6,272 nt of DNA, taken from an uncultured Lachnospiraceae bacterium (GTDB lineage: Bacteria > Bacillota > Clostridia > Lachnospirales > Lachnospiraceae). Each line of letters starts with the position of its first letter. The first letter of the stretch is position 1. The position numbers were made by a program, and so were the translations under genes. The notes under the pieces were generated by a model. It was not told the DNA's origin, ran no database searches, and saw nothing but the letters and a program-made list of their open reading frames with translations. The DNA lies in the NCBI GenBank assembly GCA_945787485.1, contig CALZHV010000126.1, forward strand, positions 1-6,272. Direction: 5' to 3'. Shown piece by piece: positions 1 through 6,272 of this stretch.

Positions 1-358
1 CAGATGATTCTAAAATAAATCCATCCTTATCAAAGTATACGTAACCATCCATATACTCGACACATCCGGCAATAGTCTTTTCATACACAATAACACTTAT
101 CTCATTTTTCGATACAATTTCCACCTCTATTTTTGATACGAATGGAATGTTATCGATTGGTTTTATTTTGTTTCTTATATATAATATTATCGTGTTATCA
201 GCAAACTTCTCTTTTTGGATGGCATCTTTTACAAGCTGTTCCTCTATCATTTCGCAGCCGGTTACTTTAATATCCGTCACCTTAAAGGTAGTCAAATATA
301 TCAATGCCATTAACATTATTGCCGCAACAGCGATAATAGCTATACCTGTTTTCTTCAT
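1..358 (-). CDS. ftsQ: Cell division protein FtsQ/DivIB, N-terminal part (cut by the window's left edge)
   Basis: This is a bitopic membrane protein of the divisome. In the FtsQ/DivIB family it binds FtsL and FtsB/DivIC and helps recruit or regulate the FtsW-PBP synthase. The visible 119 residues start MKKTGIAIIA. One membrane segment spans about residues 5-23 after a very short cytoplasmic tail. The POTRA-like region follows from about residue 25, with the family pattern F-K-V-T-D-I-K-V-T-G (25-34), then I-P-F-V-S-K-I-E-V-E (71-80) and the E-K-T-I-A-G step near 93-98. A Y-F-D-K-D-G turn follows at 108-113. The ATG at 358-356 lies 5 nt after the ftsW stop, with AAAGG 9 nt upstream. The cytoplasmic tail is shorter than in Bacillus DivIB. 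The beta domain and C-terminus lie outside the window. The family call rests on TM plus POTRA pattern and position after ftsW, as overall FtsQ conservation is low. Confidence 0.85.
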   Translation of the reverse strand, partial: MKKTGIAIIAVAAIMLMALIYLTTFKVTDIKVTGCEMIEEQLVKDAIQKEKFADNTIILYIRNKIKPIDNIPFVSKIEVEIVSKNEISVIVYEKTIAGCVEYMDGYVYFDKDGFILESS

Positions 359-363
359 TTACA

Positions 364-1566
364 TCAACCTTTTGCTCCGGGTGCTGTTTTCTTTACCTTA
401 AATTTTATCTGTCTTGATATATTTAGTACAATTCCCATTTCACATAGCAGGAACAACAATGATGTACCTCCATAGCTAATAAACGGTAGCGGCACACCTG
501 TATTTGGTACAAGTCCGGTAACAACACAGATATTTATTATCGCCTGCAATGAAATGTGAACTATAATTCCTGTTAAAAGCAATCCGCTAAAGCTGTCCGG
601 TGCATGAAATGCAACATAAACCATTCTGTATACTAAGGTTGCAAACAATGCTATTACACATATTGCACCAAACAATCCAAGCTCCTCACATATTATCGCA
701 AAAATAAAGTCATTGTGTGACTCCGGCAAAAATCCCAGCTTCTGAATACTTTGTCCGAGACCCTTTCCAAACAAGCCTCCTGAACCTATCGTAAGAAGTG
801 CCTGTTCATTCTGGTAATCGCCTGCTTCTGTTCCTTTACCAAAAAACGATAATATTCTCGCTCCTCGATAGCCTTTGGTAAGAATTAGTATGACACCCAC
901 AACTCCGGCTATCATAAACATTATTGCAAGTGGTTTCAAATCTCTGCATGCAACAAAAATTGTAACCACCATAATAACAAAGCATATTACGGCCGTAGAA
1001 AGGTTTTCCACGGCGATAAGTCCCATAAGGATTACCATTGGCCATACGCTTTTTGCAAGTCCTACAAGAGACTCAACATTTTTTGGATCAGACACACAAA
1101 TGTGTGCTGTATAAATCGCTATTGCAATCTTTGCAATCTCACCCGGCTGAAATCCGATACTTCCTATATAAATCCATCTGCTTGCACCATGGCTCTCACC
1201 ACCGGTAACACCGGATAATGCTATTAACTGAAGTACTATACATATAAAAATTAAAATCCTGGATATGTTTTTATACCATCTGTAATTTATTTTTGATACA
1301 AAAAGCATACCCGCCAGACCGGCCAAACCAATCTCCGCCTGTCTGAGTGCAAAATAATAATTTGCATATCCCATCGATACAGCTTTATATGAGCTTGCAC
1401 TGTAAACCATCATTATTCCAAAACCAAAAGCTGTGATTACAAGGAATAAAATCTGATAGTCCATATATCCTCTTTTTTTTGTAAAAAAAGATCTGTCTTC
1501 TTTTTGGGGACGTCTTGTGGCTTTTCTTTCCATATGGTTTTCCATGTTTTCCATACTTCTATCCAT
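364..1566 (-). CDS. ftsW: FtsW, SEDS-family peptidoglycan glycosyltransferase of the divisome
   Basis: FtsW is a polytopic membrane enzyme that polymerises lipid II into glycan strands together with a class B PBP. The protein has 400 residues and about ten hydrophobic segments between residues 38 and 382. SEDS signatures are visible: G-A-S-R-W-I (127-132), F-Q-P-G-E-I-A-K (139-146), P-E-S-H-N-D-F-I-F (281-289) with D286 matching the essential extracytoplasmic Asp of the family, and the signature G-V-P-L-P-F-I-S-Y-G-G-T-S (357-369). The usual Q-P-S-E is Q-P-G-E here. The ATG at 1566 is chosen because GAGGAG lies 10 nt upstream. A TTG at 1584 is in frame but lies inside that ribosome binding site region. 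The N-terminus is a hydrophilic stretch of about 30 residues with four Met codons and a repeated M-E-N. The gene lies 7 nt behind murD and 5 nt before ftsQ, which favours FtsW over RodA. SpoVE, its sporulation paralogue, cannot be excluded. Confidence 0.93.
   Translation of the reverse strand: MDRSMENMENHMERKATRRPQKEDRSFFTKKRGYMDYQILFLVITAFGFGIMMVYSASSYKAVSMGYANYYFALRQAEIGLAGLAGMLFVSKINYRWYKNISRILIFICIVLQLIALSGVTGGESHGASRWIYIGSIGFQPGEIAKIAIAIYTAHICVSDPKNVESLVGLAKSVWPMVILMGLIAVENLSTAVICFVIMVVTIFVACRDLKPLAIMFMIAGVVGVILILTKGYRGARILSFFGKGTEAGDYQNEQALLTIGSGGLFGKGLGQSIQKLGFLPESHNDFIFAIICEELGLFGAICVIALFATLVYRMVYVAFHAPDSFSGLLLTGIIVHISLQAIINICVVTGLVPNTGVPLPFISYGGTSLLFLLCEMGIVLNISRQIKFKVKKTAPGAKG
368..372 (-). 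promoter_or_regulatory. Ribosome binding site of ftsQ
   Basis: On the minus strand AAAGG is followed by TTGATG and the ATG at 358, with 9 nt between the motif and the start. The site lies inside the last codons and stop of ftsW, so ftsQ translation is probably coupled to ftsW translation. Confidence 0.6.
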
Positions 1567-1573
1567 TAACAAA

Positions 1574-2938
1574 TCACTCCTCAAGCCTATTTACATATTC
1601 CTTAAACAATCTTCCTCTTTGTTCATAGTTTTCAAACATACCCCAGCTTGCGCATGCAGGTGAAAGCAATACATCATCACCGGGTTTTGCATTCTTATAA
1701 CAAAATTCTACTGCCTCTTCAAGCGTATCCATAAATACAATGCTGTTAAATCCATGCTTTTTAGCACATGTAGCAATCTTACCGGCTGTTTCACCAATCA
1801 AAACAAGATATTTAACCTTTGCATCAAATGCTTCTATCCATTCATCATACTCTGAATGCTTATCATATCCTCCTCCGATTAAGAATGTTGTTGAAGGCAT
1901 AGCCTTAATGCCTTTAATCGCAGCATCAGGATTAGTTCCCTTTGAATCATTATAATATGAAACTCCGTTTATTTCCCTTACAAACTCTATACGATGTTCT
2001 ACGCCCTGAAATTCGGTACATACTTTCTCAATTACATCTATCGGTACTCCCATGTAATATGCTATAGCTACGGCAGCCAATACATTTTCCACATTATGCG
2101 TGCCTAAAATCTTAATATCATCAAGGCATAATACTTTAGTTATAATACCATTTTCCTTTATTACAATGTCTTTCTCGTCTACATATACACCTTCTTCAAG
2201 ATGTTTTTGTCTACTAAAGTAGACGATTTTGGCATTTACTTTATCAGAAAGTTTAACTGTTTCAGGATCATCAAAATTTAATACAGCGTAATCATTTTCA
2301 TCCTGCATCTTTGTAATACCAAGCTTGCAATTTGCATAATTTTCAAATGTATAATGTCTGTTTAAATGATCAGGTGTGATATTTAAAACAGCTGACACAT
2401 GAGGTTTGAAGTCTATTGTGGTTTCTAATTGGAAGCTGCTTATCTCTGCTACTGTAACAGAAGCTTCACTTGTTGTATCTGCAAGCTGTGTATACGGTGT
2501 TCCGATATTACCTACAACGATTGTATTATCATTGTATGCTTTCATTATTTCACCTACAAGAGTTGTAGTTGTTGTTTTTCCGTTTGTTCCTGTTATCGCT
2601 GCCACAACACCTTTTTCATAATGATATGCCAGCTCAATTTCACTCCATATAGGAAGCCCGGCATCTCTTACCTGATTAACAAACGGTTTATCAATTGCTA
2701 TACCGGGACTGATAACCATATATTTGCACTGGTTTATCAAATCATCAGTCATGCTTCCAATGAATATTTCTATGTTGTCTATATTTTTGCAATCCTCTAA
2801 TTTATTTTTAACCGAATCTGTTGTCAACTCGGTATTTTCATCAAACAAAATAACAGTTTCATTATTTCTCGCAAGAAGCTGTGCGGCACAAATTCCACTC
2901 TTTCCTGTTCCTGCGACCAATACCTTTTTCTCTGCCAT
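1574..2938 (-). CDS. murD: UDP-N-acetylmuramoyl-L-alanine--D-glutamate ligase (MurD)
   Basis: MurD is a cytoplasmic, ATP-dependent Mur ligase that adds D-Glu to UDP-MurNAc-L-Ala. The protein has 454 residues, normal for the family, with three domains visible. An N-terminal Rossmann-like UDP-binding domain opens with V-L-V-A-G-T-G-K-S-G (6-15). The central ATPase domain has the P-loop G-T-N-G-K-T-T-T (117-124), E-I-S-S-F-Q-L-E (165-172) and N-I-T-P-D-H-L-N-R-H (186-195). The C-terminal domain has V-E-H-R-I-E (313-318), N-D-S-K-G-T-N-P (330-337), G-G-G-Y-D-K (355-360) and S-P-A-C-A-S-W (426-432). All expected catalytic motifs are present. The common D-H-L-D-R-H reads D-H-L-N-R-H. The ATG at 2938 is chosen because a perfect AGGAGG lies 8 nt upstream. 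A TTG at 2974 would add 12 residues, lies before that site, and is unlikely. The gene sits between mraY (37-nt gap) and ftsW (7-nt gap). Confidence 0.97.
   Translation of the reverse strand: MAEKKVLVAGTGKSGICAAQLLARNNETVILFDENTELTTDSVKNKLEDCKNIDNIEIFIGSMTDDLINQCKYMVISPGIAIDKPFVNQVRDAGLPIWSEIELAYHYEKGVVAAITGTNGKTTTTTLVGEIMKAYNDNTIVVGNIGTPYTQLADTTSEASVTVAEISSFQLETTIDFKPHVSAVLNITPDHLNRHYTFENYANCKLGITKMQDENDYAVLNFDDPETVKLSDKVNAKIVYFSRQKHLEEGVYVDEKDIVIKENGIITKVLCLDDIKILGTHNVENVLAAVAIAYYMGVPIDVIEKVCTEFQGVEHRIEFVREINGVSYYNDSKGTNPDAAIKGIKAMPSTTFLIGGGYDKHSEYDEWIEAFDAKVKYLVLIGETAGKIATCAKKHGFNSIVFMDTLEEAVEFCYKNAKPGDDVLLSPACASWGMFENYEQRGRLFKEYVNRLEE
1577..1582 (-). promoter_or_regulatory. Ribosome binding site that fixes the ftsW start
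   Basis: The minus strand reads GAGGAG followed by TGATTTGTTA and ATG. The motif lies in the last two codons (Glu-Glu) of murD, directly before the murD TGA stop. The 10-nt spacing to the ATG at 1566 supports that start. Overlap with the end of murD suggests translational coupling of the two genes. Confidence 0.75.
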
Positions 2939-2946
2939 TGCGTTAT

Positions 2947-2952
2947 CCTCCT
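2947..2952 (-). promoter_or_regulatory. Ribosome binding site that fixes the murD start
   Basis: A perfect AGGAGG on the minus strand lies 8 nt before the ATG at 2938, inside the 37-nt gap after mraY. It rules in favour of this ATG over the upstream in-frame TTG at 2974. Confidence 0.85.
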
Positions 2953-2975
2953 GTTTTATAACTGTTAAAATCAAT

Positions 2976-3929
2976 CTAAAGTGCTAAAATTCCAATCAGA
3001 CAAAGTATTGCCGTAACAATTGAAAATATGGCAACAACCTTTGTCTCAGGCCATCCTGACAGCTCAAAGTGATGATGAATAGGAGCCATCTTAAATACTC
3101 TCTTCTTTGTAAGCTTATAGCTTGTTACCTGAATAATAACTGATAATACTTCTACAAGATATACCAATGCTACTAAAACGATAATCAGCGGCATTTTTAA
3201 CATATATGCAGTTGATGCCACAAAGCCTCCGAGTGCAAGTGAACCGGTGTCCCCCATAAACACTCTTGCAGGATATACATTAAATACCAAAAATCCAAGC
3301 AACGCACCTGCTACCGCACATGTTACAGGTGTAATATTAGGCAAAAGCACAGCTGCCGCAACAGTAAAATATGTAGCTATCAATACTGTTACAGATGAAG
3401 CAAGGCCGTCTAAGCCGTCTGTAAAATTAGAACCGTTTGCTGTTCCAATCATTACAAAAAACAGCAATGGATAATAAACCCAGCCTATATCGATTGTTTT
3501 ATTAATAAACGGTATAACCATTTCAGTTCCGTAATCCGTATACTTATACATATAAAATGCAAAAACTGCTGTAACAATAAACTGTCCAAGCATTTTCTGC
3601 CATGGCTTTAAACCATCCGAATTTTTGAATACAATTTTCAAATAGTCATCTAACAATCCAACCAATCCAAATCCTACTGTCGTGAACAGAATAGGAATTA
3701 TTTCCGGACATGATTTTAAATAAAACAAAGAGGTCAAAGCAATCGAAACAAGTATCACAATACCTCCCATAGTTGGAGTTCCCGCCTTTGAAAGATGTGA
3801 CTGCGGTCCATCATCTCTTACACTTTGCCCAAACTTAAGTTTCCTTAAAAAAGGGATAAATATCGGGCACAGTGCCATACTTGCTCCAAATGATATTAAT
3901 GCAGGTATTATTATGTTATACTTGTTCAT
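2976..3929 (-). CDS. mraY: Phospho-N-acetylmuramoyl-pentapeptide-transferase (MraY)
   Basis: MraY is an integral membrane enzyme that transfers phospho-MurNAc-pentapeptide from UDP to undecaprenyl phosphate, making lipid I. The protein has 317 residues, usual for Gram-positive MraY, and about ten membrane segments. Family motifs are all visible: S-H-L-S-K-A-G-T-P-T-M-G-G (44-56), the Asp pair in G-L-L-D-D-Y-L-K (91-98; D94 and D95), N-F-T-D-G-L-D-G-L (168-176), F-M-G-D-T-G-S-L-A-L-G-G (224-235; D227) and the histidine motif P-I-H-H-H-F-E (283-289). The D94/D95, D227 and HHH groups match the Mg2+ and active-site residues known for the family. The ATG at 3929 has AAAGGAG 7 nt upstream. The gene follows the complete PBP by 21 nt and precedes murD, a common dcw order. 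No truncation or missing residue is seen. Confidence 0.97.
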   Translation of the reverse strand: MNKYNIIIPALISFGASMALCPIFIPFLRKLKFGQSVRDDGPQSHLSKAGTPTMGGIVILVSIALTSLFYLKSCPEIIPILFTTVGFGLVGLLDDYLKIVFKNSDGLKPWQKMLGQFIVTAVFAFYMYKYTDYGTEMVIPFINKTIDIGWVYYPLLFFVMIGTANGSNFTDGLDGLASSVTVLIATYFTVAAAVLLPNITPVTCAVAGALLGFLVFNVYPARVFMGDTGSLALGGFVASTAYMLKMPLIIVLVALVYLVEVLSVIIQVTSYKLTKKRVFKMAPIHHHFELSGWPETKVVAIFSIVTAILCLIGILAL

Positions 3930-3936
3930 CGTACTA

Positions 3937-3943
3937 CTCCTTT
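3937..3943 (-). promoter_or_regulatory. Ribosome binding site of mraY
   Basis: The minus strand reads AAAGGAG, 7 nt before the ATG at 3929, within the 21-nt gap after the upstream PBP gene. This is a strong, well-spaced site. Confidence 0.8.
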
Positions 3944-3950
3944 TGTTTAT

Positions 3951-5732
3951 TTAGAACACCGTATCAGGTATGTATATTATCTCCTCTTCGTCTGATACTT
4001 CCTCCCTTTCAATATTGAGGTAAGGAAGGATGTTCTTATATATATCACCAACCGCAGGGGCTGCTATTGTTCCACCATAATACACCCCTTGTGGTTCATC
4101 AATCAAGATTAATGTTAAAACTTGTGGTTCGTCAACCGGCGCAAAGCCGATAAACGATGCAATATATTTTCCGCTTCTACGCGGTAATTTTTCACTTGTA
4201 GCTGTCTTTCCGCCTATATCATATCCTTCCACATAAGCATTGTGTCCGGTTCCTTCGGCAACTACATCCCGCAAAAGATTTCTCATTCTTTGCGATGTTT
4301 CAGATGAAATTACATTTTCTTCTTCCTCAAACTCCAGCCTTTCTATTATATTATTGTTACTGTCTGATACATATAATCCAAAATGCGGAGTTACAAGCTT
4401 TCCTCCATTTACAACACAGGAAACCGTTCTAATCATCTGAATCGGAGTAATCTGAAATGATTGGCCAAATGACATTGTTGCCAGTTCAACATTCCCGACA
4501 TTTTCTTTTTTATGAAATATCGATGTAGCTTCACCCGGCATATCGATGCCGGTTTTACTAAACAAACCTAATTTATCAAATTCTTCGTAGAAATTATCTA
4601 CACCTATTCTTGCTCCAACTTCCATAAATACAGGGTTACAGGAATTCATTATTCCTTCACGGAATGTTTCACTTCCATGACCCACAACCTTATGGCATCT
4701 GATTTTTCTATCTTCAACTATTTTATATCCGGGACAGAAGAAATTATCTGTCTCGTTCAAAACACCATTTTCAAATGCAGTCGTTGCCGTAACAATTTTA
4801 AATGTTGAACCCGGTTCATATGAATCACTTATGCAAAAACATCTCCACATTTCGTTCAACATGTCCATTGTAGTATCACCGGCATGGTCATAATTTAATA
4901 CAAACGGTTCATTGAGATTATATTCGGGAACGTCTGCGAGTCCGTATATTTCACCGTTTTGAGGATTCATTACAATAATACAAACTCTGTTGGCATTTCT
5001 TAATTCTTTAACCTCAAGTGCTTTTTGTTCTATATATTGCTGAATATTAATATCTAATGTCGTGTATAAATTGTTACCCGCCTCAGGCTCAACTCTTCTT
5101 TCGAGATTTTTCTCAATCTTCATTCCTGAAGCATCTGTTGTTGTATTAATACTTCCATTTTTTCCTGTTAAATAATCATTATAGCTGACCTCAAGTCCAA
5201 GAATCCCCTGATTGTCTCCACCGGTAAATCCGATGACCTTTGATGCCATAGTATCGTAAGGATAATATCTGGAAAAATCCTCATCTACCACAACTCCATC
5301 GAGCCCCAGATTACGTATTTCATCTGCCGTTTCTTTTTCAACATTAGCCTTAATTATTTCTCTGGAAGATTTTTTTGAAACTTTTTTTCTGACAATGCTT
5401 TCATCAATTTGAAGCAGCTCACTAAGCTTTTTTATTACTGTTTCTTCATCTTTTATCTGTCTTCTTATAACAGATATCTGGCAAACTGCCTTATTTGCTG
5501 CAATAACATTGCCATTTCTATCATATATATTACCTCTTGGTGCTTTTATACTTCTTTCTCTTTCCTGAACTTCTGTGGCATTATCAGTGTATTCATCACC
5601 ATTTTTAACCATAACAAGCCACAGTCTTCCGGTAGCAATTATCAACACCAAAGTAAAACACAAAATATATATCTTTAACCTGTTTTTTTGTCTTATAGTG
5701 AGGAAATCCAAAACATTGTCTTTAATATACAT
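3951..5732 (-). CDS. Class B penicillin-binding protein (FtsI/PBP2B/SpoVD family) with variant KTAT motif
   Basis: This is a membrane-anchored D,D-transpeptidase-type protein expected to cross-link peptidoglycan at the septum or spore cortex. In its 593 residues there is a short cytoplasmic tail, one membrane segment (about 19-42), and a dimerisation/pedestal domain opening with P-R-G-N-I-Y-D-R-N-G (65-74). A transpeptidase domain spans about 245-575. Active-site motif 1 is S-T-F-K (309-312, nucleophile S309) and motif 2 is S-C-N (364-366). Motif 3 reads K-T-A-T (509-512), where the family has K-T-G-T. There is no PASTA domain; the protein ends in a short acidic tail finishing D-T-V-F. Over a 46-residue stretch around motif 3 it matches the upstream PBP at 31 positions, so the two are paralogues. 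The ATG at 5732 follows an in-frame TGA by two codons and lacks a clear Shine-Dalgarno sequence. FtsI and SpoVD roles cannot be told apart from sequence, so no symbol is given. Confidence 0.92.
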   Translation of the reverse strand: MYIKDNVLDFLTIRQKNRLKIYILCFTLVLIIATGRLWLVMVKNGDEYTDNATEVQERERSIKAPRGNIYDRNGNVIAANKAVCQISVIRRQIKDEETVIKKLSELLQIDESIVRKKVSKKSSREIIKANVEKETADEIRNLGLDGVVVDEDFSRYYPYDTMASKVIGFTGGDNQGILGLEVSYNDYLTGKNGSINTTTDASGMKIEKNLERRVEPEAGNNLYTTLDINIQQYIEQKALEVKELRNANRVCIIVMNPQNGEIYGLADVPEYNLNEPFVLNYDHAGDTTMDMLNEMWRCFCISDSYEPGSTFKIVTATTAFENGVLNETDNFFCPGYKIVEDRKIRCHKVVGHGSETFREGIMNSCNPVFMEVGARIGVDNFYEEFDKLGLFSKTGIDMPGEATSIFHKKENVGNVELATMSFGQSFQITPIQMIRTVSCVVNGGKLVTPHFGLYVSDSNNNIIERLEFEEEENVISSETSQRMRNLLRDVVAEGTGHNAYVEGYDIGGKTATSEKLPRRSGKYIASFIGFAPVDEPQVLTLILIDEPQGVYYGGTIAAPAVGDIYKNILPYLNIEREEVSDEEEIIYIPDTVF

Positions 5733-5781
5733 CAGCAGTCAAATTCTTATTTTATTAATAAATAATATTTTTAACTTGCAT

Positions 5782-5810
5782 ATTATAGAACAATTCAGTC
5801 AGTCTATTCC
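5782..5810 (-). promoter_or_regulatory. Possible weak sigma-A-type promoter before the complete PBP
   Basis: The 71-nt gap between the two PBP genes is very AT-rich. On the minus strand it holds a perfect TATAAT (5782-5787). At 17 nt spacing the -35 position (5805-5810) reads GGAATA, a poor match to TTGACA that overlaps the stop codon of the upstream gene. In DNA this AT-rich a chance TATAAT is not rare, so this is only a candidate internal promoter. Confidence 0.25.
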
Positions 5811-6272
5811 GGATTTTCCTCTGTAGTATTCTCCTGTGTTGAAGTGTCTTCGGGATTTTCATCATCCCCATTATTTGTGTCCTCACCCGGAACAGCTCCA
5901 TCAAATACAGTATCTGTAAGTTCATCAAAACTGTCTTCTTTATCTAAATCATAATTGTCATTAGTCTTATAAATATTTAAATATGGAAATAGTTCTTCAG
6001 CTATATCTGCAAACAAATATGAAGATGCTGCACTTGAACCCTGGTCTTCCACATTAGGCTCATCTACTACTACATACACTACAACCTGCGGGTCTTCAAC
6101 CGGTGCAAATCCAATAAATGAAATAATATATTTTCCGTTTCCTCTCGGAAGCTTTTCGGCAGTTCCGGTTTTGCCGCCAATTGTGTAGCCTTCCACACCT
6201 GCTTTTTTACCTGTTCCTCTTTCAACTACCTGAAAAAGCTCTTCTTTCATAATATCCGAAACTTCTTCTGAT
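5804..6272 (-). CDS. Class B penicillin-binding protein (FtsI/PBP2B/SpoVD family), C-terminal part (cut by the window's right edge)
   Basis: The last 155 residues of a second class B PBP are visible; the start lies beyond the window. The segment begins S-E-E-V-S-D-I-M-K-E-E and contains the third active-site motif of the transpeptidase domain, G-G-K-T-G-T-A-E-K (K codon at 6170-6172), followed by G-K-Y-I-I-S-F-I-G-F-A-P-V. The end of the domain, with F-P-Y-L-N-I, matches Y-L-N-I in the downstream paralogue. No PASTA domain follows. Instead there is a tail of about 50 residues rich in Asp, Glu, Asn and Thr that includes D-T-V-F-D-G and then runs to a TAG stop at 5804. The SxxK and SxN motifs are not in the window. 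Its place ahead of PBP, mraY and murD fits the ftsI/spoVD position of a dcw cluster. It could be either the division PBP or the SpoVD-like one. Confidence 0.92.
   Translation of the reverse strand, partial: SEEVSDIMKEELFQVVERGTGKKAGVEGYTIGGKTGTAEKLPRGNGKYIISFIGFAPVEDPQVVVYVVVDEPNVEDQGSSAASSYLFADIAEELFPYLNIYKTNDNYDLDKEDSFDELTDTVFDGAVPGEDTNNGDDENPEDTSTQENTTEENPE

Noticed and set aside
147..401. Plus-strand open frame of 84 codons at the left end
   Set aside because: It is antisense to the start of ftsQ and the end of ftsW. The minus-strand reading gives a clear FtsQ N-terminus with a ribosome binding site, so this frame is a shadow.
1567..1584. Longer FtsW starting at an in-frame TTG (1584)
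   Set aside because: The TTG overlaps the GAGGAG motif that serves the ATG at 1566 and has no ribosome binding site of its own.
2209..2224. Perfect inverted repeat GTCTAC-TAAA-GTAGAC
   Set aside because: A 6-bp stem with a 4-nt loop lies inside murD and is followed by A residues on the transcribed strand, so it is not a terminator. One hairpin of this size is expected by chance in a window this long.
2429..2800. Plus-strand open frame of 123 codons opposite murD
   Set aside because: It lies wholly antisense to the conserved murD ATPase region, is Cys- and Ile-rich as expected from reading the complement of a real gene, and has no convincing ribosome binding site or recognisable domain.
2939..2974. 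Longer MurD starting at an in-frame TTG (2974)
   Set aside because: A perfect AGGAGG lies downstream of it, 8 nt before the ATG at 2938, and the MurD fold begins right after that ATG.
5370..5388. Two T7 runs opposite the PBP (Lys-rich segment, residues about 115-121)
   Set aside because: They encode ordinary Lys pairs in an AT-rich genome and are shorter than the run in ftsW. There is no sign of a frameshift.
5409..5826. Two overlapping plus-strand open frames opposite the PBP N-terminus and the PBP-PBP gap
   Set aside because: They are shadows created by AT-rich DNA opposite a coding region, with no recognisable protein features or start signals.

Overview
All genes in this window lie on the minus strand and read from the right edge to the left. 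They form part of a division and cell wall (dcw) cluster. In transcription order they are: the C-terminal end of a class B penicillin-binding protein (5804-6272), a second and complete class B PBP (3951-5732), mraY (2976-3929), murD (1574-2938), ftsW (364-1566) and the first 119 residues of ftsQ/divIB (1-358). The plus strand holds only antisense shadows of these genes.

The base composition is AT-rich, Shine-Dalgarno sequences of the AGGAGG type precede most genes, and the order PBP-PBP-mraY-murD-ftsW-ftsQ is dcw-like. This suggests a low-GC Gram-positive organism, most likely a member of the Clostridia. The Lachnospiraceae are a plausible guess from protein style, but nothing in the window proves it.

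The genes are tightly packed. Gaps are 5 nt (ftsW-ftsQ), 7 nt (murD-ftsW), 37 nt (mraY-murD), 21 nt (PBP-mraY) and 71 nt (PBP-PBP), so co-transcription is likely. The 71-nt gap is the only one with room for a promoter. It contains a perfect TATAAT in the right orientation but no good -35 box. The complete PBP behind it is also the only gene with a visible start that has no clear Shine-Dalgarno sequence.

Functionally, MurD adds D-glutamate to UDP-MurNAc-L-Ala in the cytoplasm. MraY transfers the finished phospho-MurNAc-pentapeptide to undecaprenyl phosphate, giving lipid I. FtsW polymerises lipid II into glycan, the class B PBPs cross-link it, and FtsQ/DivIB helps assemble the division complex that contains FtsW and the PBP. 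murE, murF, murG and murC are not seen here. murG in particular is absent from between ftsW and ftsQ.

I see no mobile element, CRISPR array, RNA gene, riboswitch or unknown system. The most notable point is the pair of tandem PBP paralogues. The complete one carries KTAT where the other carries the canonical KTGT active-site motif, and neither has PASTA domains.
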